This document shows, one piece after another, positions 40,033 to 54,967 of a DNA stretch of 64,000 nt. Source of the stretch: Candidatus Rubneribacter avistercoris. GTDB lineage: Bacteria > Actinomycetota > Coriobacteriia > Coriobacteriales > Eggerthellaceae. Under the pieces are notes generated by a model. It had not been told where the DNA came from and did not search any database. It saw nothing but the letters and a program-made list of their open reading frames with translations. The first letter of the stretch is position 1, and each line of letters opens with the position of its first letter. The stretch is taken from NCBI GenBank assembly GCA_019115845.1, contig DXCU01000030.1, positions 1 to 64,000 of the forward strand, read 5' to 3'. A program made the translations under genes and the position numbers.

Positions 40033-42459
40033 ATGTCAGGAGCAACGAGTCCGCACGGCGGACTGACGCGAAGGGGCTTTCTCAAGGCAACCGGCGCTGC
40101 GGCCGGCGCGCTCGGTCTGGCCGGCGCTGCGGGCATGACCGGCACGGACGACTGGCTTGCGCCCGCGCAAGCGCATGCGGAGCCGGAGGAGCGCATCGGC
40201 TACACCTTCCACCAGAACCATTGCACGGGCCACTGTTCCCTGAAGTGCACGGTGAGGGACGGCCGCCTGTGCTTGATCGAACCGAACGACGCCGAAGGGT
40301 ACGACAAGCGCTACCGCATCGCCTGCGTGCGGGCGATGTCGGAGATCGAGCACGTGTACGGATCCGAGCGCATCCAGACCCCGCTCAAACGCGTCGGCGA
40401 GCGCGGCTTAGGCGAGTTCGTGTCCGTCACCTGGGACGAGGCATTGGCCGAGATCAAAGACAAGCTGGGGTCCATCTGGGAGAAGTACGGCAAGAGCGCC
40501 GTGGTCGTTGGGGGAACGTCCGACGTGAAGGTTCGCTACCCCCATCTCAAGCAGATATTCAGCGCGCAGCAAGACGGGCGCAACGGCATCGACATCGGCG
40601 TGGGCAACGGGCTTGGCCCCATGATCGGCGACACCACGTCCAACGTCATCTGCACGAGCGAGGCCCGCGACTGGGCACGCGCCAAGACGGTGATTCTGAC
40701 CAGCACGAACTTCTTGGAGTCGAGCGTCCCCTCGGCCAAGACGTTCTTCGAGGCGCAGGAGGCCGGCGCCTACATCGTCTCGGTGGACACGCATTACACC
40801 ACGACGGCCGGCAAGGCCGATCAGTGGGTTCCCATCGAGCCGGGGACGGATGGCGCCCTGTTTCTGGGTATGATCAGCTGCATCATCGACAACGGGTGGT
40901 TCGACGAGGAGTCGATGAAGGAGGGAACGTCGTTCCCGTTCTTGGTCGACGAGGAGTCAGGCGCGATGCTCAGGAGCGATCCGTTGTCGGCCACGGCCAA
41001 GCAGAAAGGCTCCGAGAACCCCTTCATGGTATGGGATGCGGCAACCGGCGCGCCCCGACCCTACCAGGAAGCCGTCGATCCTGCACTCGAGGGCGTCTAC
41101 GAGGTTGACGGCAGGACGTACGCCACGGTGTTCGAGCTGCTCAAGCGAAGCCAAAAGGAAAACGGCTACACGCTGACCTGGGCGTCGGAGAAGACGACCG
41201 TTCCCGAAAAGACCATCGAGGACCTGGCCCGTCGCTACGCGCTTGACACGCCCGCCACGCTCTCGCTTGGTTGGGGCGGGTCCGACAAGTACATGAACTC
41301 CGACATCTGCGGGCACGCGGCGGGCGTTCTGGCTGCGCTGACCGGCAACTACGGCAAGCCGGGCGCAAGCGTGGGCGTGCACGTGGGTGGAAACTATACT
41401 GGCTGGTCCGCCAAGCTGGCCTCTTGGCCCCTGCCTGGCGAGTACAAGGTGGCCGACCAGGAGATGCCCTCTTACAGCATGCGTCACCAGGAGAACAGCG
41501 TGCGCGCCTACGTCGCGCTCGGCGACATGTTCCAGCAGCACTACGCGAACATGAACGTCACCAAAGAGTGGCTGCGCTCGCTCGACTTCATCGTGTACAT
41601 CGACATGTACCACGTGGAAAGCGCGAACTGGGCCGACATCGTGCTGCCGGCGTGCACCAAGTTCGAGACCACGGAGGAGGCCGAGTCGCTGAAGGTGGGC
41701 TACGGGCATCTGCTCTTGCAGGGGAAGGTGCTCGATCCGCTCTTCGAGAGCAAGCCGGACCTCGAGATCGAGCGCTTGCTCGCGCAGGCGATGGGCGTGG
41801 CCGACGGCGTGCTTCCCAAAAGCTCCTACGAGTTCTGCGAGTACCAGATAGCCAACTCCACCGACAAGAAGCTCGCGGGGATGACGCTGCAAAAACTCAT
41901 CGACAACCAGGGGGTCCTGCCCTTGCCGGGCATCGACCAAATCCGCGAGGAGTACGCCTCCCAGGTGGCGAAAACCGCTTCGGGCCGATTCGACGTGTAC
42001 TTGGAGGGCAGGCTTGGGGCTGGGCAGGCGCTTCCCGTGTACGAAGATCCCGAGGAGGCGTATCAGGGCTGCGAGCTGCGCAAGACCTACCCGCTGCAGT
42101 TCTACCAGGCGCGCACGAAGTTCCAGATACATAGCATGTTCTGCGACGCCCAGTGGATCAAGGAGTTCTACGAGCCGCATCTGGAGATGAACCCTGCGGA
42201 CATGGAGCCGCGCGGGCTTGCCCGCGGGGACGTGGTCGAGGTGTTCAACGACCGCGGTTCCATCCAGGTGGAGGTGCGTCCCTCCGAGTCCGTGCGGCCT
42301 GGCTGCACGCGCATCTTCGAGGGCATTTGGACGAAGTACATGGTCAAGGGCAACCTCCAAGAACTGACGAACGACAACCTCTCGCCGCGTGACGACATCT
42401 TGCAGATGGGGACGTCCATCGCGTTCCAAGACACGCTCGTGGAAGTTCGGAAAGCGTAG
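40033..42459 (+). CDS. Tat-exported molybdopterin oxidoreductase, catalytic subunit (operon 2)
   Basis: An 808-residue periplasmic enzyme of the DMSO reductase superfamily. The Tat signal is LTRRGFLKATGAAAGALGLA (residues 11-30). The [4Fe-4S] site is C64-x3-C68-x3-C72-x25-C98. MGD-binding regions include VILTSTNFLESSVPSAKTFF and VSVDTHYTTTAGKADQWVPI, and the C-terminal domain ends AFQDTLVEVRKA. ATG at 40033 follows GAGGAGGAAAC. It is only moderately similar to operon 1's subunit and is likely to use another substrate, which cannot be read from the sequence. FeS, NrfD and TorD-like genes follow in the same direction. Confidence 0.88.
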   Translation: MSGATSPHGGLTRRGFLKATGAAAGALGLAGAAGMTGTDDWLAPAQAHAEPEERIGYTFHQNHCTGHCSLKCTVRDGRLCLIEPNDAEGYDKRYRIACVRAMSEIEHVYGSERIQTPLKRVGERGLGEFVSVTWDEALAEIKDKLGSIWEKYGKSAVVVGGTSDVKVRYPHLKQIFSAQQDGRNGIDIGVGNGLGPMIGDTTSNVICTSEARDWARAKTVILTSTNFLESSVPSAKTFFEAQEAGAYIVSVDTHYTTTAGKADQWVPIEPGTDGALFLGMISCIIDNGWFDEESMKEGTSFPFLVDEESGAMLRSDPLSATAKQKGSENPFMVWDAATGAPRPYQEAVDPALEGVYEVDGRTYATVFELLKRSQKENGYTLTWASEKTTVPEKTIEDLARRYALDTPATLSLGWGGSDKYMNSDICGHAAGVLAALTGNYGKPGASVGVHVGGNYTGWSAKLASWPLPGEYKVADQEMPSYSMRHQENSVRAYVALGDMFQQHYANMNVTKEWLRSLDFIVYIDMYHVESANWADIVLPACTKFETTEEAESLKVGYGHLLLQGKVLDPLFESKPDLEIERLLAQAMGVADGVLPKSSYEFCEYQIANSTDKKLAGMTLQKLIDNQGVLPLPGIDQIREEYASQVAKTASGRFDVYLEGRLGAGQALPVYEDPEEAYQGCELRKTYPLQFYQARTKFQIHSMFCDAQWIKEFYEPHLEMNPADMEPRGLARGDVVEVFNDRGSIQVEVRPSESVRPGCTRIFEGIWTKYMVKGNLQELTNDNLSPRDDILQMGTSIAFQDTLVEVRKA

Positions 42460-42469
42460 GTGATCGACG

Positions 42470-43087
42470 ATGACTCGATACGGAATGGCGATTGACGTGC
42501 GGCGTTGCATTGGATGCCAAACCTGCGCGCTGTCGTGCAAGATGCAAAACGGGGTGCCCGAAGGCATGCTGTGGAACCGCGTTTTGACGGAAGGGTCGGA
42601 CGAGATCGACGGGGCGCAGGGCGTCTATCCTCATCTTTCGCGGGCGTATTTGCCTATCGCCTGCCAGCACTGCGAGAACCCCGCGTGCCAGCGCGTGTGC
42701 CCCACGGGCGCCACGTACAAAGACGACAAAGGCCGCGTGGAGGTAGACTACGACAAGTGCATCGGGTGCCGCATGTGCATGGCGGCCTGCCCCTACAACG
42801 CGCGCGTGTTCAACTGGAACGAGCCGGTGCGCGACCCTGATTTCAACTACGGCGACAAAGATGTGCCCGTGCGCCCCAAGGGCGTGGCCGAGAAGTGCAC
42901 GCTGTGCAAGGAGCGCACCGACCGGGGCCAAGAGCCCATGTGCGTGCAGAACTGCCCGTTTGAAGCGCGCATATTCGGCGATCTGGACGACCCGGATTCC
43001 GAGGTGTCGCGCATCATCCGCGAGCGGAACGCGTATGTGCTGTTGGAAGAGCAGGGCACGCGCCCGCAGGTTCACTACTTCAACTAA
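42470..43087 (+). CDS. Four-cluster ferredoxin subunit, DmsB/NrfC type (operon 2)
   Basis: A 205-residue electron-transfer subunit. The four [4Fe-4S] clusters are visible as CIGCQTCALSCKMQNG, ACQHCENPACQRVCPTG, CIGCRMCMAACPYNARV and CTLCKERTDRGQEPMCVQNC. The tail ARIFGDLDDPDSEVSRII matches the operon 1 subunit. It starts ten bases after the catalytic gene and is followed at 43100 by the NrfD subunit. It would pass electrons between that subunit and the molybdenum centre on the periplasmic side. Confidence 0.92.
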   Translation: MTRYGMAIDVRRCIGCQTCALSCKMQNGVPEGMLWNRVLTEGSDEIDGAQGVYPHLSRAYLPIACQHCENPACQRVCPTGATYKDDKGRVEVDYDKCIGCRMCMAACPYNARVFNWNEPVRDPDFNYGDKDVPVRPKGVAEKCTLCKERTDRGQEPMCVQNCPFEARIFGDLDDPDSEVSRIIRERNAYVLLEEQGTRPQVHYFN

Positions 43088-43099
43088 GGAGGTGCGTCA

Positions 43100-44296
43100 A
43101 TGGAAACTTCGGCGAAATTCAAAGCGGCTGCGGGCGTGTTAGGCGTGCTGACGCTGGCCGGCGTGGCGGCGTGGATCTATCAGCTCATGTTCGGCCTGGG
43201 TGTAACAGGCATGAGCAACGCCACGTCGTGGGGCCTCTACATCACCATGTTCATGTTCTTCGTGGGGCTTTCGGCGGGCGGCCTCATCGTGGCTTCGTCG
43301 GCCAGCGTGTTTCACGTGGCGCAGTACAAGAAGGTGGCGCTGCCGGCGGTCATCCTGTCCACGGTGTGCATCTGCTGCGCGGGCATGTTCGTGCTCATCG
43401 ACCTGGGCGGCATCCAACGTGTGTGGCGCATCGTCACGGGGCCGAACCCTGCCTCGCCCTTGTTCTGGGACATCTGCGTGATCTCCATCTACCTGGTCAT
43501 CAACGTGGTGTATCTGGTGCTCATGAAGCGCCACGGCGTTGACAGCCCGGCCGTCTCGCGCGTGTCGCGCTTCGCGCTGCCGGTGGCCATCCTCGTGCAC
43601 AGCGTGACGGCGTGGATCTTCGGCCTGGAGATGGCCAAGGAGGGTTGGTATTCGGCCATCATGGCGCCCATCTTCGTGGCGAGCGCCATGGATTCGGGCT
43701 TGGCGCTTCTGCTGATCGCGCTTGCGGGTTTGCGCAAGGCGGGCGTGCTGGCGGTCGATCAGAAGCTGTTCGCGAACTTGGCCGGCCTTCTGGCCACCTG
43801 CATTGCCGTGGACGCCTTTTTCATCGGCTGCGAGATTCTGACCATGGCGTATCCGGGTGCCGCCGGTGCCGAGACGCTCTCCATCATGGCCACGGGCGCC
43901 ACCGCCCCCTTCTTCTGGTTCGAGATCTTGGCGGGGTTGCTCGTGCCGTTCTGCATCCTCGTGTTCGCGCGGAACCGCCAGCGCACGGGCCTGGTGGTGG
44001 GCGCCGGCGCGTTGGTGATCCTGGGCGTGCTGTGCAAGCGCGTGTGGCTTTTGCTCACGTCGTTCGTGGAGCTGAACGTGGCGGGCGCGCCGGGCGTTTC
44101 GCTTGGCACGCAGGCGGCGCAGCAGGGCGGATCCGGCATGTGGGTGCTCGTCGGCGCGTATGCTCCCACCTGGGTGGAGGTCGTTGTGGCCGTGGGCGTG
44201 GTGTCCTTGGGGGCGCTCGCGTTCATGGTGCTGTGCCGCGCGCTGTTGTCCGGCGGAAAGCAGGCCGTGCCCGATGCCGCAGCTGCGGCGGCGTAA
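43100..44296 (+). CDS. NrfD-type membrane anchor/quinol subunit (operon 2)
   Basis: A 398-residue membrane protein with about ten helices. SWGLYITMFMFFVGLSAGG is identical to the operon 1 subunit. Further on are LIDLGGIQRVWRI and ILVHSVTAWIFGLEMAKEGW, and the C-terminal helices end in an alanine-rich cytoplasmic tail. ATG follows AAGGAGGTGCGTCA, a strong ribosome binding site. It anchors the oxidoreductase and connects it to quinones. Confidence 0.9.
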   Translation: METSAKFKAAAGVLGVLTLAGVAAWIYQLMFGLGVTGMSNATSWGLYITMFMFFVGLSAGGLIVASSASVFHVAQYKKVALPAVILSTVCICCAGMFVLIDLGGIQRVWRIVTGPNPASPLFWDICVISIYLVINVVYLVLMKRHGVDSPAVSRVSRFALPVAILVHSVTAWIFGLEMAKEGWYSAIMAPIFVASAMDSGLALLLIALAGLRKAGVLAVDQKLFANLAGLLATCIAVDAFFIGCEILTMAYPGAAGAETLSIMATGATAPFFWFEILAGLLVPFCILVFARNRQRTGLVVGAGALVILGVLCKRVWLLLTSFVELNVAGAPGVSLGTQAAQQGGSGMWVLVGAYAPTWVEVVVAVGVVSLGALAFMVLCRALLSGGKQAVPDAAAAAA

Positions 44297-44394
44297 CGGG
44301 CGACGGAGGTCTGCCGAAGGTTGGCGGAAGGGCGGGGGAGCGGGGTGCCGGCCTCGTTTTCCCGCCCTCGCTTGGCGGAGAAAGGACGGAGGCA

Positions 44395-45108
44395 ATGGAC
44401 GAGGTGGTGTGCGAAAAGCTTGCGCAGGCGTACGCGTTTCTGGGGAACTCCCTGCTCAGGCCCGTGACACAGACGGCGGACGTGGGGCTTGACCCGGCGT
44501 TTTGGGAGGCGTTCCCCACGTTCGGCGACGAGGGGGTGGCGTACGCCGTGCGGGCATGCGCCGAATTCGCGCATGAGGCCCGGGCGCGCGAGGCCGCAGG
44601 CGGAGGGGACGCCGCGCTCGCGGCGGCCGTGGAGCACACGCGCCTGTTCGTGGGGCCGCCCTCCCCGGCGGCGCCCCCGTGGGAGACCTTCCACCGCGCC
44701 GAGAACGTGACGATGGGCTTTGGCCGGGCCACGTTCGAGATGCGCGAGACGCTGCGCTCGCTCGGTCTGGAGGTGCGCAACGAAAACAACCAGTACGAGG
44801 ACCACATCGGTATCGAGCTTCTATGCCTGTCCGAGATCTGCCGCCGGCGGGGCGCGGGTGCGTCGGAGGACGTCGGCGGGGAGGGCGCGCCGGGCGCCTC
44901 CGCAGGCGCGGGCGTGGCGGGCGCCCCCGCGGGCGCGAGCGCGACGGCCCCTCCCTCCGAGGCCCGCTTCCTTGACGAGCGCGTGCTCGGCTGGCTGCCG
45001 AGCCTCCGCGCCGCCGTGGCGAAAGCCGCCCCGGGCGGCTACTGCGATCGCCTGCTCGCCGTGGTGGAGGCGCTGGCCTCCTGGCACCGCCGGGAGTTGG
45101 AGGGCTAG
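44395..45108 (+). CDS. TorD/DmsD-like molybdoenzyme chaperone (operon 2)
   Basis: A 237-residue cytoplasmic chaperone. TorD-family features are VEHTRLFVGPPSPAAPPWET, MRETLRSLGLEVRNENNQ (core RSLGLEVRNENNQ) and YEDHIGIELLCLSEIC, where the E-DHI-x-x-EL helix is diagnostic. A low-complexity Gly/Ala insertion (about 160-195) separates it from the last helices (FLDERVLGWLPSLR...). ATG at 44395 follows AAAGGACGGAGG. Being the last gene of operon 2, it probably serves that catalytic subunit by binding the Tat signal before export. Confidence 0.87.
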   Translation: MDEVVCEKLAQAYAFLGNSLLRPVTQTADVGLDPAFWEAFPTFGDEGVAYAVRACAEFAHEARAREAAGGGDAALAAAVEHTRLFVGPPSPAAPPWETFHRAENVTMGFGRATFEMRETLRSLGLEVRNENNQYEDHIGIELLCLSEICRRRGAGASEDVGGEGAPGASAGAGVAGAPAGASATAPPSEARFLDERVLGWLPSLRAAVAKAAPGGYCDRLLAVVEALASWHRRELEG

Positions 45109-45221
45109 CCGCCCGCCCCGCCCGGGCTTGCGTCCTGGAGCCGACCTGCCGCCTCGCGCTGTCCCGCGTCGGACCCGCCCGCACCGGTGCCGGCTCGCGC
45201 GAACGCGGCCGCACCCCCGCG

Positions 45222-46049
45222 CTAGAACAGCAGCACCCCGTCCAAGGTCATGGAGGTGCAGTTGCCGTCAGGCTCGCAGATCAGCTCCACGTTCGCCGTG
45301 GTCGGGTTCCCCTCGGCGTCCAGGATGGACACGGTGTTCGCGTAGGAGTAGCCACCCTCTTCGCGCAGCGCCACGGCGGCGGTTTGGGCATCGACGCTTT
45401 GGAAGGTGAAGTAGGTGTTGTTCTCGAACAGCGACGGCAGCTCCGCCTCCAACGCGGCGACGGCCCGGGCCTGGGCGTCGCCTTCCGGGTCGGCGTCCGC
45501 GCTCCCGGCGCCCTCGGCGGGCTGCTCTTTTTGCGCGGCGGTGTCGGCCTGCGGCGTTGCGGCCTCCTGGTCCAGCAGCCAGAACGCCTCGGTGGCCCCG
45601 TCGTTCCAGAACAGGCGCTGGGAGACGTACCGGTCATCGAAGGCGAGGGTGCCTTGGGCGGTCTCGCCCGCCGCCACCGTGATCACGCCGCCATCGAAGG
45701 TTGACGACACGGGCGGCATGCCGAACGACAGCAGGCAGTCGGCCGACAGCTCCTGCGCGCGGCTGTGGGCCGTCACCTCGATGCCCACGTTCAGCAGCCC
45801 GTCTGCGCGCTCCACCGACCTCACGGCCACCTCGTAATCGCGCCACACCGCCGACTCTCCCACGGCCAACGACTCCAGATCCGCTTCGTCGGTCAGCGCG
45901 TATCCGCCCGAAGGAGAGGCCGACGACGCCGAGCCTGTGTCGGGATTGGGAAGCTGCGGCTCCTCCGCAACTGGGCCGCAGCCTGCAAGCGCGCAGGCCA
46001 AAAGCGCGCAAGTGGCGGAGATTGCGATGGCGGCTGCTCTCTTGCTCAA
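45222..46049 (-). CDS. Putative lipoprotein of unknown function
   Basis: A 275-residue protein with a lipoprotein signal peptide: KRAAAIAISATCALLACALAG followed by the lipobox cysteine (LAGC) at about residue 28. Two beta-rich domains follow. The first (about 50-170) has SAVWRDYEVAVRSVERADG and GLLNVGIEVTAHS, like ligand- or sensor-type DUF4352 domains. The second (about 205-275) has YFTFQSVDAQTAAVALREEG. An Ala/Glu-rich linker lies between. TTG at 46047-46049 is taken as the start, since GAAGGGAG lies upstream; longer starts run into the rpoB promoter. It is divergent from rpoB, and I see no functional link. Confidence 0.7.
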   Translation of the reverse strand: MSKRAAAIAISATCALLACALAGCGPVAEEPQLPNPDTGSASSASPSGGYALTDEADLESLAVGESAVWRDYEVAVRSVERADGLLNVGIEVTAHSRAQELSADCLLSFGMPPVSSTFDGGVITVAAGETAQGTLAFDDRYVSQRLFWNDGATEAFWLLDQEAATPQADTAAQKEQPAEGAGSADADPEGDAQARAVAALEAELPSLFENNTYFTFQSVDAQTAAVALREEGGYSYANTVSILDAEGNPTTANVELICEPDGNCTSMTLDGVLLF

Positions 46050-46231
46050 GGTGGCTCCCTTCGTCCTGCGCGCGGCGCGCGCCGATGCTTCGCGACCATT
46101 GTAGGCCACCCGCGCGCCCAAGGCGAGCGCCGCGCGGCCGAAACCGCGGCCCCGGCAGAATCCACAACCCTCATCATCCCAGATGAACATGCAAAACAAC
46201 AAGGAATTTCCACAGCTCGTAAAAATTTTTC

Positions 46232-46260
46232 TTGACAGCGGCAAGTACCGACACTATTTT
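46232..46260 (+). promoter_or_regulatory. rpoB promoter
   Basis: TTGACA (46232-46237) and TATTTT (46255-46260) are 17 bases apart, close to the sigma-70 consensus. This gives an untranslated leader of about 50 bases before rpoB. The ribosomal protein genes that often precede rpoB are not here. Confidence 0.85.
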
Positions 46261-46316
46261 GAGAACTTGCGACTTTTTTGCAAGTTTGCGGCTGCACGTG
46301 AAGGAGGAAAAGCCTC

Positions 46317-49300
46317 GTGGCTCAAGGAAAAACGACTGATCAGACCAGCCTTTACCGGGATCGGCGAAGCTTCGCCAAGATTCCCGACGTCATGGACGTC
46401 CCGAACCTCATCGCCATCCAGACGGAAAGCTTCGAGTGGTTCAAGAGCGAGGGCCTGGCGCAGGCGTTCCGCGACATCAGCCCCATCGAGAACGGCACCA
46501 AGGACATGTGCGTGGAGTTCGGCCGCCATGAGTTCGGCGAGCCGAAGTACACCGTGGACGAGTGCAAGGAGAAGGACGTCTCCTACCAGGCGCCGCTGTT
46601 CGTGGAGATCCGCTTCATCAACCGCGAGACGGGCGAGATCAAGGAGCAGGACGTGTTCATGGGCGACTTCCCGCTCATGACCCCGCGCGGCACCTTCATC
46701 ATCAACGGCACGGAGCGCGTCGTTGTCAGCCAGCTCGTGCGCTCGCCGGGCGTCTACTTCGCCGCCGAGCGCGACAAGGCCTCCGACAAGACCATCTACA
46801 ACGCGAAGGTCATCCCCAGCCGCGGCGCGTGGCTGGAGTTCGAGACCGACAAGCGCGACATCCTGTCCGTGCGCATCGACCGCAAGCGCAAGCAGCCGGC
46901 CACGCTGCTCGTGCGCGCCCTCGGCCTGGCCGAGTCGCGCGAGGAGATCGTCGAGCTTCTGGGCAGCGACGAGATGGTGCTGCGCACGCTCGACCGCGAC
47001 CCCGCCACCACCAAGGAGGAGTCGCTCATCGAGCTGTACAAGCGCTTCCGTCCCGGCGAGCCGCCCACCATCGACTCCGCCCGGACGCTCCTCGAGGGCC
47101 TGTTCTTCAACCCGCAGCGCTACGATTTGGCGAAGGTCGGCCGCTACAAGATCAACAAGAAGCTCGGCTTCGACCCCGACAACGACTCGTCCACCCTCAC
47201 CGACGAGGACATCGTCAAGACCATGCAGTACATCGTGGCGCTGCATGCCGGCGAGGAGGGCGTGACCACCGACGACATCGACCACTTCGGCAACCGCCGC
47301 ATCCGCACGGTGGGCGAGCTCATCCAGAACCAGTTCCGTATCGGCCTGTCCCGCATGGAGCGCGTTGTGCGCGAGCGCATGAGCATGCAGGAGCCGGACG
47401 AGATCACGCCGCAGTCCCTCGTGAACATCCGCCCCATCGTGGCGGCCATCAAGGAGTTCTTCGGATCCTCCCAGCTTTCGCAGTTCATGGACCAGTCCAA
47501 CCCGGCTGCCGGCATCACGCACAAGCGCCGTCTGAACGCTCTGGGCCCGGGCGGCCTGTCCCGCGAGCGCGCCGGCTTCGAAGTGCGCGACGTCCATACG
47601 TCCCACTACGGCCGCATGTGCCCCATCGAAACGCCTGAAGGCCCGAACATCGGCCTCATCGGCTCGCTCGCAACCTACGCACGCGTGAACCCCTACGGCT
47701 TCATCGAGACGCCGTACCGCCGCGTGGTCGACGGCAAGGTCACCGACGAGATCGACTACCTCACCGCCGACGAGGAGGAGAACTACACGATCGCCCAGGC
47801 GAACGACCTCTTTAACCTCGAGACGCGCGAGTTCGGCCACTACGACGAGAACGGCGAGTTCGTGAAGGCAACCCGCGTGCTCTGCCGCACGAAGGGGCCT
47901 GACGGCGCCTTCGGCGAGCCCGACGAGGTGCCGGTCGAGCAGGTGGATTACATGGACGTCTCGCCGCGCCAGATGACGTCGGTGGCAACCTCGCTCATCC
48001 CGTTCCTCGAGCACGACGACGCGAACCGCGCCCTCATGGGTTCGAACATGCAGCGCCAGGCCGTGCCGCTGCTGCGCCCCTCGGCGCCGCTTGTCGGTAC
48101 CGGCATCGAGCACCGCATCGCGGTCGACTCCGGCGAGATCCTCGTCGCGCAGAACCCCGGCGTGGTTGACTACGTCGACGGCCAGACCATCATCATCCTG
48201 AACAACGACGGCGAGTACGACGAGTACCTCGTGCCGAAGTTCCAGCGCTCCAACCAAAGCGGCTGCATCAACCACCGCCCGATCGTCCGCAAGGGCGACG
48301 AGGTGCAGGCCGGCGACGTGCTGGCCGACGGTCCCAGCTGCGACAACGCCGAGCTTGCGCTCGGCCAGAACCTCATGGTCGCCTACATGCCGTGGGAAGG
48401 CTACAACTACGAGGACGCCATCATCGTCTCGGAGCGCGTGGTGGCAGAAGACCTGCTCACCTCCATCCACATCTCCGAGTACGAGATCGACGCGCGCGAC
48501 ACCAAGCTCGGCCCCGAGGAGATCACCCGTGAGATCCCCAACATCTCCGATGACATGATCTCCGACCTCGACGCCGACGGCATCATCCGCATCGGCGCGG
48601 AGGTGTTCCCGGGCGATGTGCTCGTGGGCAAGGTCACCCCGAAGGGCGAGACGGAGCTTACGGCCGAGGAGCGCCTGTTGCGCGCCATTTTCGGCGAGAA
48701 GGCCCGCGAGGTGCGCGACACCTCCCTCAAGGTGCCCCACGGCTCCGGCGGCCGCGTCATCGGCATCAGCCGCTTCTCCCGCGAGGCCGGCGACGAGCTG
48801 GCTCCGGGCGTGAACGAGCTTGTGCGCATCTACGTGGCGCAGAAGCGCAAGGTGCAGCAGGGCGACAAGCTGTCCGGTCGCCACGGCAACAAGGGCGTCA
48901 TCTCCCGCGTGCTGCCGGTGGAGGACATGCCGTACTTGGCCGACGGCACCCCCATCGACGTCATCTTGAACCCGCTGGGCGTTCCCTCCCGTATGAATGT
49001 GGGCCAGCTTTTGGAGAACCACCTGGGCTGGGCCGCGAAGTGGGGCTGGTCGGACGCCGAGGACACCGATGAAGTGGTGGAAGGCCCCATGCACGTGGCC
49101 ACGCCCGTGTTCGACGGCGCCACGGAAAAGGAGATCTCCGACGCCATCGAGAAGGCGAACCGCAACCTCATCAACATGAACCACGCCAAGTACGGAGACG
49201 CGGCGCGCGACGAGTTCGTGCCGCAGTTGTCCCGCGAGGGCAAGACGTGGCTCTACGACGGCCGCACCGGCGAGCGCTTCCGCGAGAAGATCACCGTGGG

Positions 49301-49853
49301 CCAAAGCTACATCCTCAAGCTCGGCCACATGGTGGACGACAAGATCCATGCGCGCTCGACGGGTCCCTACAGTCTGATCACGCAGCAGCCCCTTGGCGGC
49401 AAGGCCCAGTTCGGCGGTCAGCGCTTCGGCGAGATGGAGGTGTGGGCGCTCTACGCCTACGGCGCCTCCAACGTGCTGCAGGAGATCCTCACCGTGAAGT
49501 CCGACGACACCGCCGGCCGCGTGAAGTCCTACGAGTCCATCGTCAAGGGCGAGAACATCCCGGCCGCCGAGGTGCCCGAGTCCTTCAAGGTGCTCGTGAA
49601 GGAGATGAAGTCGCTGTGCCTGAACGTGGAGCTTGAGGGCCATGAGCACCAGGCCATCGACATCACGCAAGAGGCCGAGGACCAAGATGACGGCGACCGC
49701 GCGCTCTACGAGGCCATCGCCGCCGACGCGCGCAAGACAGAAGAGGACGACGCGGCGAGCGCGCTTGACAGCATCGCCGCTGAGCTGGGAGAACTGATGG
49801 GCGAAAGCAACAACGACACGAACGACCTCATCGGTGAGGGAGAGGAGCGATAG
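46317..49853 (+). CDS. rpoB: DNA-directed RNA polymerase subunit beta
   Basis: A 1178-residue beta subunit of RNA polymerase, typical in length for Actinobacteria. Recognisable regions run in the right order: [11 protein letters not shown] near the N-terminus, the rifampicin-site stretch [38 protein letters not shown] (about residues 382-420), the [15 protein letters not shown] segment, the [21 protein letters not shown] loop, and C-terminal [24 protein letters not shown]. The rifampicin region looks wild type ([17 protein letters not shown]). It starts with GTG preceded by GAAGGAGG. rpoC follows immediately. Confidence 0.98.
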   Translation: MAQGKTTDQTSLYRDRRSFAKIPDVMDVPNLIAIQTESFEWFKSEGLAQAFRDISPIENGTKDMCVEFGRHEFGEPKYTVDECKEKDVSYQAPLFVEIRFINRETGEIKEQDVFMGDFPLMTPRGTFIINGTERVVVSQLVRSPGVYFAAERDKASDKTIYNAKVIPSRGAWLEFETDKRDILSVRIDRKRKQPATLLVRALGLAESREEIVELLGSDEMVLRTLDRDPATTKEESLIELYKRFRPGEPPTIDSARTLLEGLFFNPQRYDLAKVGRYKINKKLGFDPDNDSSTLTDEDIVKTMQYIVALHAGEEGVTTDDIDHFGNRRIRTVGELIQNQFRIGLSRMERVVRERMSMQEPDEITPQSLVNIRPIVAAIKEFFGSSQLSQFMDQSNPAAGITHKRRLNALGPGGLSRERAGFEVRDVHTSHYGRMCPIETPEGPNIGLIGSLATYARVNPYGFIETPYRRVVDGKVTDEIDYLTADEEENYTIAQANDLFNLETREFGHYDENGEFVKATRVLCRTKGPDGAFGEPDEVPVEQVDYMDVSPRQMTSVATSLIPFLEHDDANRALMGSNMQRQAVPLLRPSAPLVGTGIEHRIAVDSGEILVAQNPGVVDYVDGQTIIILNNDGEYDEYLVPKFQRSNQSGCINHRPIVRKGDEVQAGDVLADGPSCDNAELALGQNLMVAYMPWEGYNYEDAIIVSERVVAEDLLTSIHISEYEIDARDTKLGPEEITREIPNISDDMISDLDADGIIRIGAEVFPGDVLVGKVTPKGETELTAEERLLRAIFGEKAREVRDTSLKVPHGSGGRVIGISRFSREAGDELAPGVNELVRIYVAQKRKVQQGDKLSGRHGNKGVISRVLPVEDMPYLADGTPIDVILNPLGVPSRMNVGQLLENHLGWAAKWGWSDAEDTDEVVEGPMHVATPVFDGATEKEISDAIEKANRNLINMNHAKYGDAARDEFVPQLSREGKTWLYDGRTGERFREKITVGQSYILKLGHMVDDKIHARSTGPYSLITQQPLGGKAQFGGQRFGEMEVWALYAYGASNVLQEILTVKSDDTAGRVKSYESIVKGENIPAAEVPESFKVLVKEMKSLCLNVELEGHEHQAIDITQEAEDQDDGDRALYEAIAADARKTEEDDAASALDSIAAELGELMGESNNDTNDLIGEGEER

Positions 49854-54260
<4,407 letters not shown>

Positions 54261-54266
54261 GCAACA

Positions 54267-54297
54267 GGGGGCGTGCTGCGGCGCGCCCCTCTTTCTG
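54267..54297 (+). terminator. Probable rpoBC terminator
   Basis: GGGGCG (54268-54273) can pair with CGCCCC (54284-54289), with extra pairs inside, followed by the T-rich CTCTTTCT. Located seven bases after the rpoC stop. Confidence 0.6.
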
Positions 54298-54466
54298 TCG
54301 CCGGAGGCGCGAGCGTCGACGGGCGGCAAGGGGAGGAAAGGCCGGCGCTCGCCGGTCTTTCTCGGCTTTGCCGCCTGGGCCGTCCGCCTTTGGCGATCCC
54401 TTCCGGTTTCACTGGTTCGCCCCTGTTGCGGCGCAACCATTCCCATCCCATGAAGCGAGGAGCGCT

Positions 54467-54967
54467 ATGCCTAAGAAAACGTACATTCCCGCAGACGAGG
54501 CGCGCCCGGCGTCCCAGATAGGCGCCACGTTGGAGGCGCTGGCGTCCACGATAGCGGCACGGCGCGACGCCGGCGAGGAAAGCTACACGCACAGGCTTCT
54601 GACCGGGCCGGTCGACGGCGTGCTGAAAAAAGTCATGGAGGAGGCGGGGGAGACGGCGCTTGCGGCCAAGGACGTGGAGGCATGGGCGACGTCGTCGTTG
54701 GCGGCCGCCCTTGCGCTTGAATCCGATCGCGACGGCGCGGACGAGGAGGGGCCGCTTACCGTGGAGCTCCCACCCGAGTATGCGGCCGCCGTCGACCATT
54801 TGCGCTACGAGGCTGCCGACGTGGTGTATCATCTTCTCGTCGTCCTCGAGCGCTACGGCGTGTCGCTTGACGAGTTCGCCGCCGAGCTCAACATGAGGAT
54901 GACCGAGGGCGAGCGCCCGCGCGGCGGCGTCCGACTGTACGACGAACACGTGAGAAGGGGCAAGTGA
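54467..54967 (+). CDS. hisE: Phosphoribosyl-ATP pyrophosphatase
   Basis: A 166-residue MazG-fold enzyme that hydrolyses phosphoribosyl-ATP to phosphoribosyl-AMP in histidine synthesis. HisE signatures: ATLEALASTIAARRDAGEES and SYTHRLLTGPVDGVLKKVMEEAGE (metal-binding E-x2-E in VMEEAGETALAAKD), then DHLRYEAADVVYHLLVVLERYGVSLDE. Between them lies an insertion (about 85-110, acidic) not present in most HisE, which makes it longer than the usual 90-110 residues. GCGAGGAGC precedes ATG. The stop overlaps the start of glmM (TGATG). No other his genes are here. Confidence 0.86.
   Translation: MPKKTYIPADEARPASQIGATLEALASTIAARRDAGEESYTHRLLTGPVDGVLKKVMEEAGETALAAKDVEAWATSSLAAALALESDRDGADEEGPLTVELPPEYAAAVDHLRYEAADVVYHLLVVLERYGVSLDEFAAELNMRMTEGERPRGGVRLYDEHVRRGK

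Noticed and set aside
39807-41108. A 433-codon frame overlapping the molybdo-operon 2 catalytic gene
   Set aside because: From about 40033 it is a shifted frame of the Tat-signal oxidoreductase; the part before that lies in the palindromic leader and has no recognisable domain.
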